The notes below the pieces were generated by a model. The model saw only the letters and a list, made by a program, of their open reading frames with translations, made no database searches and was not told the origin of the DNA. The translations under genes and the position numbers were made by a program. A stretch of DNA of 55,311 bases from Xylaria sp. FL1777 (lineage: Eukaryota; Ascomycota; Sordariomycetes; Xylariales; Xylariaceae): positions 1 to 55,311 of the forward strand of contig MU400757.1 in NCBI GenBank assembly GCA_022578965.1. Direction: 5' to 3'. Positions within the stretch are counted from its first letter, which is position 1. Every line of letters starts with the position of its first letter. This document shows, piece after piece, positions 36,519 to 49,547 of the stretch.

Positions 36519-39500
36519 CTTATATGTTGCGTGCTTAATTAGCTTAAAATATAGTATTATGCAATGTTAAAACTAAAGCAAGCTTTAAGCAATTATACTA
36601 ATAAATTTAACAATAAAAATAAAAAGAATAAAGGCTACAAAAAACTAGTGCATAGTTACCTTAGGCCTTAAAAACAAAAACCTTAATATTTATTGCATTT
36701 ATTCCTCTTTTTTTTTTTCTTATATAGCTTAAAAATAGCTTACACTATTAATAGAACTAAAACAAAAGCGGCTTGCTAATAAAACTTTACTACTTAAGGA
36801 TTTTAACCTATACTACTAAGATTAAATGCATACACTAAAGCTATATATTAAAGCTAAAAAAGCTACACTACTAGCATAAAACTAAAACCTTAAGCTTATT
36901 ACTCCAAAAAACATAAGTACTTTTTTTAACTAAAAAAAACCAAATATTACTATAAACTTAGCTTAAGTATTAATAAACTTAAAAGCTATTTTTATATTAA
37001 GCTTAAACATAATAAAAAGCAACTATAAGCTGCTTAAGTACTAAATAAAAAGCTTTAACGAACTAAATAAACTTTTAAAGAACTTAAGCTAAAACTAAAA
37101 GCTAGCTAATATAAAACAAGTAAAAATTAAAGCATGTTTTCTTTTAACAACTTTTTATTTAGCAAACGCTAAAAACTTTAAACATTTAAACTTAGCTATA
37201 AAAAAGCTATTTAATAGCTTAAATAGAATTATAAACAAAACAGTACTAAACTAAAAAAAAAGCAAGCTATAATACAACTAATAAACAGTAAAAATAAAGC
37301 AAGCAATGCAAAAAAAAAAAAAAGCTTATGTTTACTAGCAAAAAGTTTAAACTAAAAAAGCTTACTAAAATAAACGTAAAGCAAACAAAGCATAAAAAAA
37401 AGCTTAAGCTAAAGCGTTTAAAAGCTATTTTTAATAATAACTATATAACTTTTTTAATACAAAAAAAAGCAAAGCTAAAAGCACAAAAGCAAAACAAACC
37501 AAAATAATATAGAAAACTTTAAAGTAAGCACAAACAAAAAGCTTATAAGCATTAAAAAAGCCAGTACTGCTAAACCTTTGCAACAATAATAGCTTAAATA
37601 TAACTATAGCAAGCACTTTTAAAAACAAAGCAAAAATTCTTACTAAAAAGTTTTTTTTAAAACCGAACGCTAACTTAAAAAATATAGCTACTTCGCTAGC
37701 TTTTTTAACTCTTTTTTTTTTTTACTATAATATAAACTACTACAAAATACAAACAATTTTAAACTATATAAAAGCTTAAAAAGCACTAAAATTAAATAAA
37801 ATCTTAAATACGTTTTTAAAAGTATATAGCTTATAACTACTTAAAAACAATAAAAATAAGCATAAGTTTTTTGCTAAACGTGTAGCTAATATAATATTAG
37901 CTAGCTTTTGGATTAATTATTACTTAAAATGCTTTTAGAACGCTTAAATAATAGTTATTCTAAAAAATAAACTAAATAAAAGCTTATTAAGCTTTTAATA
38001 GCTTATTGCTTTATTAAACATAGTAAAAAAGCTTATTAAAGCTAAAATAGCTTTAAAACTAACTTATATTACTGCAATATATAAACTGCTTTCTTTTAAA
38101 CAAATAAAAAATAAGTTATAACAGTTTATAAAAATAGCGCTATATTTAATTACTTTTATAGTACGTTATATATAAACTATAAATAAAGCAATTTTAATGC
38201 TTTTTTTAAATATAACAAAAGCGTTTAACTTAATAATGCATAAAAAGCTTTATTAAATATTTAAAAAAATAAGCTTTTTAAAGTAAACAGTATAATAAAT
38301 ATAAAGCTTTTTAATAAACCGCATAATAACTTTACTTTTTAATAAATAAAAATTAAACCTAATATATATTAAAGCAAGTATTTTATAAAAATCTTTACTA
38401 TTACTAATTTTTTTCTGCTTATATATTGCTTTGCTATATAATAAACTATAGCTTATATAAAGGCTTTAAAGCGTTATTTTTACAAACAATACAAATTTAC
38501 TAAGTGCTAAAAAAAACACAAAAATAACTTATAAAACGCTTAAATAAGCTTATAAAATCTGTTTAAAATAAAGCTAAAAACACAAATTTAAATTTAACTT
38601 AAGCAAATATTACTTTGTTTACTTTATAAAGCTAAGCTAAAAAGCTTTTAAGCATACAATAAAAGCAAGCTAAAGAAAAATATGCCTTAAAATAGCAGCA
38701 AAAATGTTTAGCATATAAATAAACTACTGCTTAAACTAAAAAAAGCAATATAAAATGCTTTATAAAAAGCTAAAAAAACAAACGTTATTAATAAGCTACT
38801 TAGCTTAATTTATATAAAAACTAAGCATAATTTAAGCAAAACTTTTATATATAGCAATAATACAAGCAGCAATTAAATATAAATTAATAACGTAATATAA
38901 GTTAACAAAACAAAACTAATAGCTAAAATAAAAGCTGCTAAAAGTGCTTAAATAAATTTAAAACGAGTGCTTATATACTATTACTAAAGCTTATAAAAGT
39001 GTTTGCATAATTAACCTTAAAATAAAATTACTAATTTCTTTTTTAAACTTGTAGCTAAACTATAAAACTATTAAATACGCAAAAAAAGTTAAAAACATAA
39101 GCATAACAAATTATATCTAAAAATAGTTTAAAAAGTTAGCTTTAATAGCATATAACTTAACTAGCAATAAAAAGGTTTAAAGCTATAAAATATAACTAAA
39201 CAATAATAAAAAAGAAATACTTTAAGCTAATAAAGCATAAAGCAAACTTTTAGAAATTTTAAACTATAAAATATACTAAAAGAGCAATAAAAGCAACAAA
39301 AAAAACAAGCTGCTAATAAACTTAAAATTAATATATGTGTAGCATATTTAGTAATAAACTAAAAAACAAAAAAAAATAAGGTTTAAATAAACTGCTACTA
39401 ATTAGCTTTTATATAATAAGTAGCTTAATATGCATAAAAGCTTATATAAAGTTAAAAGCTTTATATTAGTTTAATTATATATAAAAAAAATTAGTTTAAA

Positions 39501-41290
39501 AAAATACCTTGCGTTTTAAAAAGTATTTAGCTATAAGTTGCTAATGTACTAATACAGTTAAGCTAAAAAGTTACTGCTGCACTTTTTAAATTAGTGCTTT
39601 AAATATAATAGCACTTATAATATACTAAAAAAGCAAACAAATTTTTAACTAAGCTACTAGTTATTATATAACTTAAAAAAAGCATATAAAATAGCTAAAT
39701 AAGTTTTAAATATAAAAAAGCTTAACTATTATAATATAACTAAAAAACTAATTAAGTTATAAGTAGCTATAAAAACATAAAAATAAAGGTTTTTAAATAT
39801 AAAATAAAAACAGTTAAGCATTAATACTAGCTTTTTTTTAAGCTAAAAAAAGTTTATTATAACTATAAAGCAAAAACTAAAGCATTTATTATAAAGCTAT
39901 TTACTACTTATAGTTTTAAAAAAGCTATTTATTATAAGCTTACGTTTATAAACTTTAAAGTAAAGCATAATACAATAAAGTACTAAAAATAGCAATATAA
40001 AATTATAAACATAAAACTATAAAAATTAAAAAGCATATATTATAAAAAAGCAAAGTAATTAAACAACTTTATTAAGCATTAAATACTGAAATTTTACTAA
40101 AACTTCTAACTATTAAATATATAATAATGCTAACTTTTAAAAGTTATATAAATACTTTTTAATTAGCTTATTTATATAAAACCTTTAGCTTTTTTATTTG
40201 CTGCAGCTTTTTTTGCTTTTTTAATTGCAACTTAAAGTTATATATTAGCTATAAATGCAGCTTAAATATCTTTATTAGTACAAAAATAGCGCATAGCTAT
40301 ACAAGCTTTAATAAATAATTAAAGTTTTTTATTAATTTTTTTAAGCTAAGAAATTATTAATAGTACTTAAAATTAAAAAAACTTTAATAATTAAAATAAG
40401 CATAAAATAAAGCTTAAAAACATATAAACATTAATATAGTTAAAAGTATTTATAGAACTATAACTACTACTTTTAATGCTTATTTTGCTTTTTTTATATT
40501 ATAAGTATTTAGTAAACTTGCTAGTAATATTATAAATACAAAAGTTATTAATGTTTTTATATAATTAACGTAAAAAAAACAGCAATAAAAAATATATAAT
40601 ATATTACTATAATATAAGCAATATAATAGCAATATAGCTTAAGCATTTTAGCATGCTTAATAAATATAAATTTTAAAGCTATTAATAATACTTTAGCATA
40701 AAGCATTAAAGCATTTACTTTTATTTCAAAAATTAGCATTATAGCAAAAAAGCATAACAATAAATAGTTATAAAGGCTTAAACTATATAGTAGTAAATCG
40801 TTAACTACTTTATTTAATACTATAAATTAAATAACTAATAAAAACTACAATAAAATAACTTATAACCCTAAATATATAAACTTAACACTAGTTAATATAT
40901 ATATTTAAGCTAAGCTAGTTATAAATATATACTATAAAAAGCATAGCAGCTATAGCAAAATAGATTTTTATATAATTATAATATATTAGCAATTAATTAT
41001 ATTACGAACTAAGCACTTTAATATACTAAAATAAACGCAAGCTAAACATATAGTAGTAATAATAATAAAAATAGTAAAATTAATAATTAAAAAAGGAAAA
41101 AATTAGCATAAATAACTAAATAAAATAACTTACTATTTATTACTACTTTATATTGCTTAATATATAAGCTACTTATAAGTTATGTTTATTTAGTAAGCTT
41201 ACTATAAAAAACATAAAAATAGCTTAAAAAATAAATATGCAAAAAGCAAACTAAAAAGTAATAAGCAATTAACTTTGCTTATAACTTAGT
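36519..41290 (+). mobile_element. Tad-like LINE (non-LTR retrotransposon), main part
   Basis: The plus strand holds one long A-rich degraded coding region with a reverse transcriptase of the Tad/I-Jockey type in its middle. The 5' side (36,519-37,600) should contain the first ORF end and endonuclease, but I cannot fix motifs there; it keeps slightly more G and C than the rest. From about 40,140 the strand turns T-rich, and its content to 41,290 is uncertain (possible RNase H or 3' untranslated part). The element is cut on the left by the LTR1 of copy L and interrupted on the right by E4, resuming at 49,161. Confidence 0.72.
37620..39050 (+). pseudogene. LINE reverse transcriptase remnant
   Basis: Reading from about 37,625 the frame gives Lys-Phe-Phe and Ala-x-Leu (the finger start of Tad-type enzymes). 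Near 38,210 comes Phe-Lys-Tyr-Asn-Lys-Ser-Val, where the family has Leu-Asp-Val/Ile-x-Gly-Ala-Phe/Tyr, followed by Asn-Asn-Ala for Val-Asn/Ser-His. At 38,376-38,445 a stretch ends Phe-Phe-Cys-Leu-Tyr-Ile-Ala-Leu-Leu-Tyr, matching Gly-Ser-x-Leu-Ser-Pro-x-Leu-Phe-x-x-Tyr-Ile. The active site is Phe-Thr-Asn-Asn-Thr-Asn-Leu-Leu at 38,479-38,502 for Phe-Ala/Val-Asp-Asp-Thr-Asn-Leu-Leu. The ordered blocks make a fungal LINE secure. The enzyme copied element RNA at the nicked target; both metal-binding Asp are lost. Confidence 0.8.
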
Positions 41291-41493
41291 TATAACTATT
41301 ATAAAAAGTATAAAGCATTAAAAGTTAAATATAATAGTTAATATATCTTTAGTTTTATAGTAAATATTTAATAAAACTAAAGCTTAAAAAAGGAAAAAAA
41401 CTCTTATAAAATAAGTATAAAAAAATATTTTATATATATATATAACCTATAATATGTGTTAAAGTACTTAAGTAGCTTAGTTATAATAACTAC
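41291..41493. repeat. LTR3, left LTR of E4
   Basis: Aligns with 48,958-49,160 over its whole length, including the long conserved block around aaactaaagcttaaaaaagg. Most differences are transitions. Exact ends are uncertain by one or two bases because the flanks are also AT-rich. Confidence 0.85.
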
Positions 41494-41747
41494 TCTTTTT
41501 TTTTTAAGCAAGTTGTTTTTAACTTATATATAAGTAAAATTAATTAAAGTAATTAATCTTAAGTATAAATAATAAAGTAAAATAATATAAAGTAATTAAG
41601 CATAAATATAATATATTAAAAAAAATGCTTATGTAGTATAATAATTAAAGTACTTATGTACTTATGTTTATGTTTATATATTAAGTTATGTTTGTTTTAT
41701 ACTATATTTAAAGCAAGTTTTGTGCTTATATTTTTATTGCTATATGC

Positions 41748-41774
41748 TTTTTTTTTTTTTTTTTTTTTTTTTTT
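41748..41774. repeat. T27 homopolymer run
   Basis: Twenty-seven consecutive thymines inside E4, the longest homopolymer I noticed. It makes a Phe run in the chance open frame 41,656-41,892, which I do not consider a gene. Confidence 0.95.
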
Positions 41775-41929
41775 AGCTATTGCTAATTATTTAGTTTTAG
41801 CTATATATTTTACTACTGCTAGTTTTTTACTTATTTTATATCTTTTCTGCCTTTTTTTTAATTATTATTTGCAATATAATTATACTGCTTAAACTTATAG
41901 TAGTTAAAAGTAATACATATAAATATAGT

Positions 41930-43600
41930 TATAATTAAAGCTATAGTTATAAATATAAACGCAAAAAATTATTGCAACTTAATTTACGCTTAAATTTATT
42001 TAAAAATAAGTTTAATTTTATTATAAAACAAAACTTTAATAAATCTTTTTATAAAAAGTTTAATAGCTTTAATAATAAAAACAATAATAAAAATAAAAAT
42101 TTTAGCGGTTTGCTTTTTTTTTAAAACAGCTTTAATTTTAAAGAAAATTTAAATATTATTAAGCTTTTTACTAGTTAAAAAAAAAAAAATAAAAATAAAA
42201 ATAAAAATAATCTAGACTTTATAAATTTAAATAAAAATTTAAATGCTGCTTTATGTAATTTTAATATAAATAATGCAAAAAATAAGTCTAATTTTAATAT
42301 AGATCTTAAAGTTTTTATGTTAATTAAACGTTAGCTTGTTTTTAAAGTAACTTTTGTTTGCAAACTTTATAAACAAACTATTAAAGCTAAAAACAAAAAG
42401 TATAAAACTATTAAAAAAGCAATAGTTCTAAGTAATTTGTTAGTATGTTAGCTTTATTTTAAGCGTTTTAAAAAAACATTTTAGCTAAAAAATAGTTTGC
42501 TTTTAAATATAGTATATAAATTTAAAAATTTAAAAGTAATAACTTATATAAGCTATATAAATAGCTATATTTTATGCAAGTTTATAAATTAATTTATATT
42601 TATTTTAGATTAGTTTTATTAATAAGTTAACTGCTTGCTATATTATATTTTAATGCAATATGCATTTAAAAGTTGCTAAACTAGTTTATTAATTTTTTTG
42701 TTTTTAAAAAAAACAAAAATAAAAAAGTTGTTAAAAATAAAAATTGCGCTATTATTTAAAAAACTTCGGACAATTATTATATTAGCTTTGCAGCTATATA
42801 ATTTTACTTTTTAAAGGCTTTTTTACGTTTATTATTAACTTATAAAGCTTAGTTTTAATTAATTAGCAAAATTAACAACATAAAAATAAGTTGTTTTGTT
42901 TTTATTTTATATAAAGTTTAGCTAATAATTAGTAATACAAAAACATTATGCTAAATATAAACATTTAATAGTAAAACATAAATCTTTAGTTTGCTAAACT
43001 ATTAAGCCTTTTTATATAAATGCTATAAATAGCTTTATTTAAACTAATTTTATAAAGTTTTTTAACGTAATTAAAACTATATTTAACGCTAGTATTATGC
43101 TTATTTTATTACACTTAAAATATAAGTTATAAATTATAAATATGTAGCTTAAAAAGCTGCTTTTATTTTTTTTAAGCAAAATATATACTAAGTTATATTA
43201 ACTATTAATAATAAGCATAAATAAAAGTATTTAATAAGCTTTCTTTAATATAAAAATGTTTTAAAGTTTAATAATTAATATTTTAAAGCTTTTTTGTAAA
43301 GATTTTATAACTTATTTATAGCGTTTTTACGTATAGCTTATTAATAAAACATAAATATTTTAAAACTTAAAGCAATAAATGCAATTTTTATTATGCAATT
43401 AAAAACAAAAAAATAACTAATTAGTATATATAACGTAATTAAGCCTTAATTTATAGCTAAATTAATAATAAATTAATATTATTTTGTTAGCTTAATAACT
43501 TTGCTTTTTTTTTATAACTTAAGCGCTTTTTAAAATCTTTAATTGCTTTAAAAGCTATAATATTAGTAATAAATACTTACTAATTATATTTAGTTAGCTA
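41930..43600 (+). pseudogene. Degraded coding region inside E4 (unrecognised)
   Basis: In one plus-strand frame, from about 42,301 to 43,560, stops are few for this composition (about 25 in some 420 codons by eye) and are mostly TAG or TAA that fit changed Gln or Trp codons. Upstream, 41,940-42,300 in another phase encodes Asn/Lys-rich runs that would have been Asp/Glu-rich before mutation. This suggests a real ancestral protein with an acidic low-complexity start. No family is recognisable; a Gag-like or accessory protein of E4, or an unrelated nested element, are all possible. Confidence 0.4.
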
Positions 43601-46600
43601 GCTTTTTTATTTAATAAAATAATATTTTTTTTTATTATAAGTTATTTTATTTATTATATTTTTAACTTTTTATTTTTTTAACTTATTTTTAAGGTTTAAT
43701 ATAAGTAAACTATACTTATGTTTAACTTTTTAAAGCTTAAGCAACTAAATTAAAAAAACAGAATAAAAGCAGCTATATTATTTTAAAAAACTAATATAAT
43801 ATATTTATAAACTAACTATAAAAAAAATTTAAAAAAGTTTAATAAACTTAAGCGTTAATTTTTTATTTTTAAATTTAATATTTTTTATTAATAGTACTAC
43901 TAAATTCTTAGTTTTAAAAGTTATAAGTTTATACTTATTATTATAATATTTTATATATTTATTAGTTATAATTTATTATTGCTTTATTATTTTATTTTTA
44001 ATAGTTTATAACTTATTAAAACGTTTTTATATAGCTAAAATTTCTTTTAATATAAAGTTGTTTTTAATAAATAAACAGAATTTTAATATATAATTATATA
44101 AAGCTTTAAAAAATAATTGTTTAGTTATAAAATTAATAGCAAAATTTATAGCAAAAAAAGCTTAAAATAAAAGTTAAAGCTAATTAGTTTATTTACTATT
44201 TATAAAGCACTTAAAATAGCTTTTAATTATTTAGTTTATTTGTTTTGTTTGTTTATTAGTTTTAAAATAAAATAATACTAAAAGCTTTTGTTTAACTTTT
44301 AAGTAATAATATAAATTAAACTAAAATTAGCTAATAAAAATAAAGCTTTTGTTAAAAATAATGCTTTTTAAGCTATTATAAATATATTTAATTTTATAAT
44401 AAAATAAAATTGCTAGCTTAACTAAAATTATAGTAATATTAACTAAAAATAAGTATATAAGCTTAATAAATCTATTTATAATAACAAAAATAACATTAAT
44501 TAGTTTTTTTTTATAAAAAGTTTTTAGTAAACTTATAATAAAATTTATAAATAGCTTTTATATAAGTTTATTAAATATTAATAAAGCATTAAGTTTATTA
44601 TATTTTTAATAATGTTTTGCTTTAGTTTTAAAGCAAATTATATAGCTTTATATATATTTTTTAACATTTAGTTTTATATTGCTTTAATAAAACTTTTGTT
44701 ATAGTAGTTTTAAAGTATAGCTTTAGCTAAAATGTTTAGCTAAAAAATTATTATAATATAGCTTAATAAGTTAAAAATATATAGCTTTTTTAAAAAAAAT
44801 ATAAATTTTGTTTTTATAGCAAACTAAAAATTTTTTTATTAACTATTAAAAATTTATAAGCTTTTTTGCTTTTAATTGTTTTATAATTGTATAATATTTA
44901 AGGTTTTTTTTTTAAACCTTTTAAATAAAGTTTTTTAGCTTTTTAAAAGCTTTTAAATTTTTTAATTTTTTTAAGCTTGCAGCTATTTATATATGCAAAC
45001 GTATAACTACTTAAATAAAAAAAGCTTTTTTAATAAGTATAGCTTTAAAATATAAAGCTTTAGCTTAAGCATTAAAATATAAATTAAAAACTTTAACTTG
45101 TTATACTACTGCAACTTTTTTTTTTAATGTTAAAAAAATATTAATATTATTAAGTAAAACAGCTATATAATTAAAACAGCGCAAAAAAAAATTAGCTTTG
45201 TTTTTTTTGCTTGCTTAATATTTAATAATAAAGTTAAAAAAAGCTAATAATAAATATTAATAAGCTTGCTTTTTATTAAGCTTTAGCGTTTTTATAAACG
45301 CTTAAAAGTTAATATAATTAGTTAATATTTTAATTAATAAATTGCTTTTTTATAAATAATACTACTAGTATTTAAAGCAATTTATTATTATAAGCATTTT
45401 TTAGTTAAACATATTATACTATATTTTTTTTTTAAATAGCTTTTAAAAATAAAATATAACTAGTTTAAAAATACTTTAATTATTTTGCTAAAATAAATTT
45501 TCTGCAAAGGTTACTTTAAAAAAATTAGTTTTTAGCAATATTTATTTTTTAAGGTTAAAATATATAAAAAAAATAGCTTGCTTAAATATATTTTAAAAGT
45601 TTTTAAAAGCTTTTTTTTTAAAACTATTTAAAAAAATTTAACTTTTTTTTGTTTTTATTATGTTTTTTTTTAAATATTTAAACAAAAGCGTAGCAATATA
45701 AAAATACCTATTTATAAAATAGCAATAAAAGTTATAAAACTTTAAAAATTGTTATAATACTTAATAAATATTTAATATAAGCTATTATTAAATAATGTTT
45801 ATATATAAAAAGTTTATTTTAATTTTTTAGCTAAAAATAATATAACTTAAAAATTTAATCTTTTTTTAATAAAATTAACACTTAAATAGCTTAACATATA
45901 GTTTTGCTTTTTATAGCTTTTTAATAATGTTTTAAATATGTTTTATATAAAAATTTTTATTTAAAGAAAAAATAAGCATATTATTAAAATATGCAATACA
46001 AAATATATTTATTATATTATTAAGTGCTTTTTATATATAACTTTAAAAAGTAATAAAAGCATTTAATAAACTTATAAGTATAACTAGAAATTTATAGTAG
46101 CTATAGTATATATAAAATGCTATTTTTTATTTATTTTTTTTTAAATATATAAGCAATAATAAACGTTTTTAAAGTTAATTTTGCTAAAGATTTTAGCTTT
46201 TAAAATTTTATTAAGTAGCTTTAAAATAAATAATAAAATATATTAATTTTTATATATAACTTAATTAAGTTTTTTATAGTTTATATATAAACATAAGCTT
46301 TTATTTTTTTTAAGTATAAAAAAAATTAAAGCATTAATAAAACTAATAAACTTTTTAATTTTTTTTACTTTTAGCATTTTATTAAGCTATTTTTATAGTT
46401 CTTTTAGCTTATTTTAAACTAATAAGTATATAAAAAAATAAAATATAACTATGTTTTTTTTAAGCTTAATAGTAAAGTTTTCTTGCTTTAATTGTAGTAA
46501 TATGTTTGCTTTACTAGTATTAAAAAACTTAAATAAATTATAAAACTTTTTTAAAATTGCTATAAAATTAAAGTAACTAGAGCTTTTTTTTAACTTTTTA

Positions 46601-48957
46601 AGCTATATAAGTTTAAATAATTAAATAATAACGTAATAATAAGCTTAATTTTAATAAGCTTTTGTAAACTTAGTTAAGCTAAGTACTTTTATTTAAAAGT
46701 AGCGCAATTTATAAAACTATTAATTAGTGCTTAAATTTAATATAATTTTTTTATTTTTTAAGGTAATTTAAAATAATAAAAAAAGGCTGCTTTTAAAACA
46801 GTAATTATAATTAATAGCTATATATATATGCTTAATTCTATAAATAATACTATAATTATTAATTAATTTATAAATAATTTAATAAGCTTTATAAATAAAA
46901 AATCTACTTTTAGTAGCATGCTATAATATAAGTATACAAAAAAATGCTTATTATAATTTATAATAAAAAGCAAAAGTAAAACTAATATAATTATATTTAG
47001 CACATAAATTAAAATTAATATAAGTTTTAATAAGTAGTTTTATAAAGCTAATAAAATAAATAATATAAAAAGTATAAAAACAGCATAAAATAAATATATA
47101 AAGTAGTAATTTTAGCTTAAAACTTATAGCTAATATAGTTAATATTAAGCTTATTATTTGTTTTTTAAGTTAAAGTATTATAGCTTTTATAAAAAAAATA
47201 TATAAAACTTTAATTGTTGTTTTTAGTTTTTTTTATTTATGTTTTAGTTTTTATTTATTTAGATTTTTTAAATAGTTTGTTTTTAAGTAGTATTACTATT
47301 ATAGCTAATATAACTATTAAATTTATTGTTTTTATTATTGCTATTATTATTATTACTTTTAAGCTAAAAATAATTAAAAGTAATATAGCTAAGTTATTTA
47401 TAGCTATAGCAAGTAAAATTTTTATAAAAGTTTAAATTTAAACTATTTTTATTGTTATTTTAAAGTTAATTTAAAAAAGTTCTAAAAATATAATAGTTTT
47501 TTAAAGTATAAATATTATTATTATTATTTTAGTTATTTATGTATTTTTAGTTTTAGTACTAATTATAACTTTTAATATTATTACTTTTATAATATTAGTT
47601 TTAGCTTTTATAATTATTATTGCTTTTATAAAATTTTAAGTTATTATTATTATAGCTATTATTATAATTATTGCTTTTGCAATAGTAGTTTTAATTATTA
47701 AAACTAATATTATTATTTTTGCAGTTAGTACTAATATATTAATTATTAGTTTAGTTTTACTTAATATTTAAAGTTAATTTATTAGTAATTTAAACAATAT
47801 TTAACTTTGGTTTTTTTTTATTGTAGTTTAAGCGTTATTTTTTAATTATTAATTCTTAGCGTTATTATATAGCATTAATTATATTAGTTTATATAATTAG
47901 CAAAAAGTTATAATAGTTTATTAACTTTTGCTAAAGTAGTACGCTTAGTTTTTAATAATATAATAAAGCTTTTTTATTTTTATTTTAGCAAACATTTTAA
48001 AGTTTAATACTAATAAAGTATTAATTAAACAGCTTTAGGTTTTAATTAGCTTATTAACTTGCTTGTTTTAATTATATGCTTATATTAATTTATAAAAAAG
48101 CAAACTACTTAAGCAAAGTTTTAATTTAGTTTAAAAATATTTTTTAGTTAATTTTAAATTATTTTTTTTTAAAGTTAATAACTTTTATAATATTAATTAA
48201 TAAGCATTTTTATAGTTTTAGTTTATATTATTATATACGTATAAAATCTTATTTTTATTGCAGCAAAATTTCTAATTAGCTTTTTTAAAAATAGTTTAAA
48301 GTTTTTTTATTTACTTTAGCTAGCGTTAATAAATAAATTTTATATTAAAAAAGTTATAATTAAACTTTAATAATTAGCTAAAATTAGCATTTTTAAATAA
48401 ATAACGTTAATAATAATATAAGCAATTTTAACATAATTAATATTTAAGTCTTTTTTAATTATGCTTTTTATTAAAGCTGAAAAATAAAAAGTTATTATTA
48501 TTACTAAAATTTTTATGTTTTTGTTTTTAACTTAAGTTGCAAAATTGTTTTTTAAGGTTTAAAAAGTTCTTTTGTTTTTCTAAAAATGTTGTTTTTTAGT
48601 TTTTTTGTTTATTTAATTATAAAATAAAAGTAATATAAGCTATTTTTAATTTTAAAGCAACTTGTTTGCTTTTATTTTTTTGCTGCGCAATTTATTGTTT
48701 TAGCTTTTTAATTTTAGCTAAAAGCTATATAATTTATGTTTATAATAGTTAAGTATTAGCACTTAAAGCACTAAATAATTGTTGTTTGCTTAAGCCTAGT
48801 TTTAAAAATAATTTGTATTAAATTTATTTTTAGTTTATTATTAAAGTTTATTTTAAAAAAAAGCTATTAAAAATAGCACTAGCTTATATAATTAGTTAAT
48901 ATTTAGTTATTTTATAATATAACAAAGTATTATAAATAATCTTATTTTAAAAAGCTT
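43600..48957. other. Internal region of E4 without identifiable genes
   Basis: About 5.4 kb, T-rich on the plus strand, with stops in all frames. A low-complexity stretch at 47,280-47,760 is dominated by att/ata triplets and their variants; the open frame at 47,214-47,435 lies in it and reads as Ile-rich filler. If E4 is coded on the minus strand, pol would be expected here, but I could not align any catalytic block. Confidence 0.5.
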
Positions 48958-49160
48958 TAGAATTATTATAGAAAATATAAAGCATTAAAGGTTAAATATA
49001 ATAGTTAATATATTTTTAGTTTTATAGTAAGTATTTAATAAAACTAAAGCTTAAAAAAGGAAAAAAACTCCTATAAAATAAGTATAAAAAAATATCTTAT
49101 ATATATATATAACTTATAATATATATTAAAGTACTTAAGTAGTTTAGTTATAATAATAAC
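48958..49160. repeat. LTR3, right LTR of E4
   Basis: Direct repeat of 41,291-41,493, same 203-bp length, followed by ttagt at 49,161-49,165, which also precedes the left copy at 41,286-41,290. Confidence 0.85.
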
Positions 49161-49352
49161 TTAGTTATAAAAAAACTAGTATAATAAAAAGCTAGCAGTA
49201 ATATTAAAGCAAGCAAACTATAATATATTAGCAATATAATAAAAAAAAGTTTAAAAAAAAACTAAAAAAAAAAAGCAGTATACTTAGCTAAATAAGTGCT
49301 AAAACTAAAAAAACTGCTGCAAGTAATACAAAGCAAGCAATAATATTAAAGC
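49161..49352 (+). mobile_element. Right flank of E4: continuation of the LINE or its 3' flank
   Basis: The 192 bases between E4 and the LTR1 of copy R. By the target duplication they were contiguous with 41,290 before E4 inserted. A-rich, with A runs near 49,240-49,275. No motif is identifiable, so it may be the LINE 3' end or the sequence beyond it. Confidence 0.5.
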
Positions 49353-49547
49353 TATTAAATATAAGTAATAGCATGTAATATTAGGTTTATTAGTTGTATT
49401 ACTTGCGTGTTATTTTTGTTATATAAACGTAATTAGCTAGCTATGCAGATTTTATATAAAGGCCTTTGTTTTTTTAATATAGGTTTACTTTTAAATACTT
49501 ATTAGTTAAGTAGTTTTAGCTTAAAATATAATCTTTTATATTTAATA
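49353..49547 (-). repeat. LTR1, 3' LTR of Copia copy R
   Basis: A 195-bp minus-strand copy, with the palindrome in the aaaggccttt form shared with 10,925-11,119. Adjacent inside is the polypurine-like aaaaaagtg (minus strand), equivalent to aagaaggta before 31,546. Confidence 0.92.

Larger units (their letters stand above)
41291..49160. mobile_element. LTR element E4, 7.87 kb, inserted in the LINE
   Basis: Two direct 203-bp repeats (41,291-41,493 and 48,958-49,160) bound the unit, and ttagt, within a longer shared aacttagttata, flanks both sides as likely 5-bp target duplication. Size and structure fit an LTR retrotransposon. The internal 7.46 kb is largely T-rich on the plus strand. I found no secure reverse transcriptase, protease or integrase motif on either strand, so the superfamily is open. 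Orientation cues conflict: a T-run just inside the left LTR would be a polypurine tract on the minus strand, whereas 41,930-43,600 looks coding on plus. It has no second copy in the window. Confidence 0.75.

Noticed and set aside
37431..37628. 65-codon minus-strand frame
   Set aside because: Antisense to the LINE coding region, which has recognisable reverse transcriptase blocks on the plus strand.
41656..41892. 78-codon open frame, longest in the window
   Set aside because: It is Phe/Leu/Ile/Tyr filler built around a T27 run with no conserved copy.
47214..47435. 73-codon Ile-rich open frame as a small membrane protein
   Set aside because: It lies in a low-complexity att/ata stretch of E4, where lack of stops follows from composition.
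36324..49547. The two minus-strand LTR1 copies as the ends of one Copia element with E4 nested inside
   Set aside because: The sequence between them is a LINE, not Copia, the internal junctions differ from those of E1, and the outer bases do not form a target duplication.
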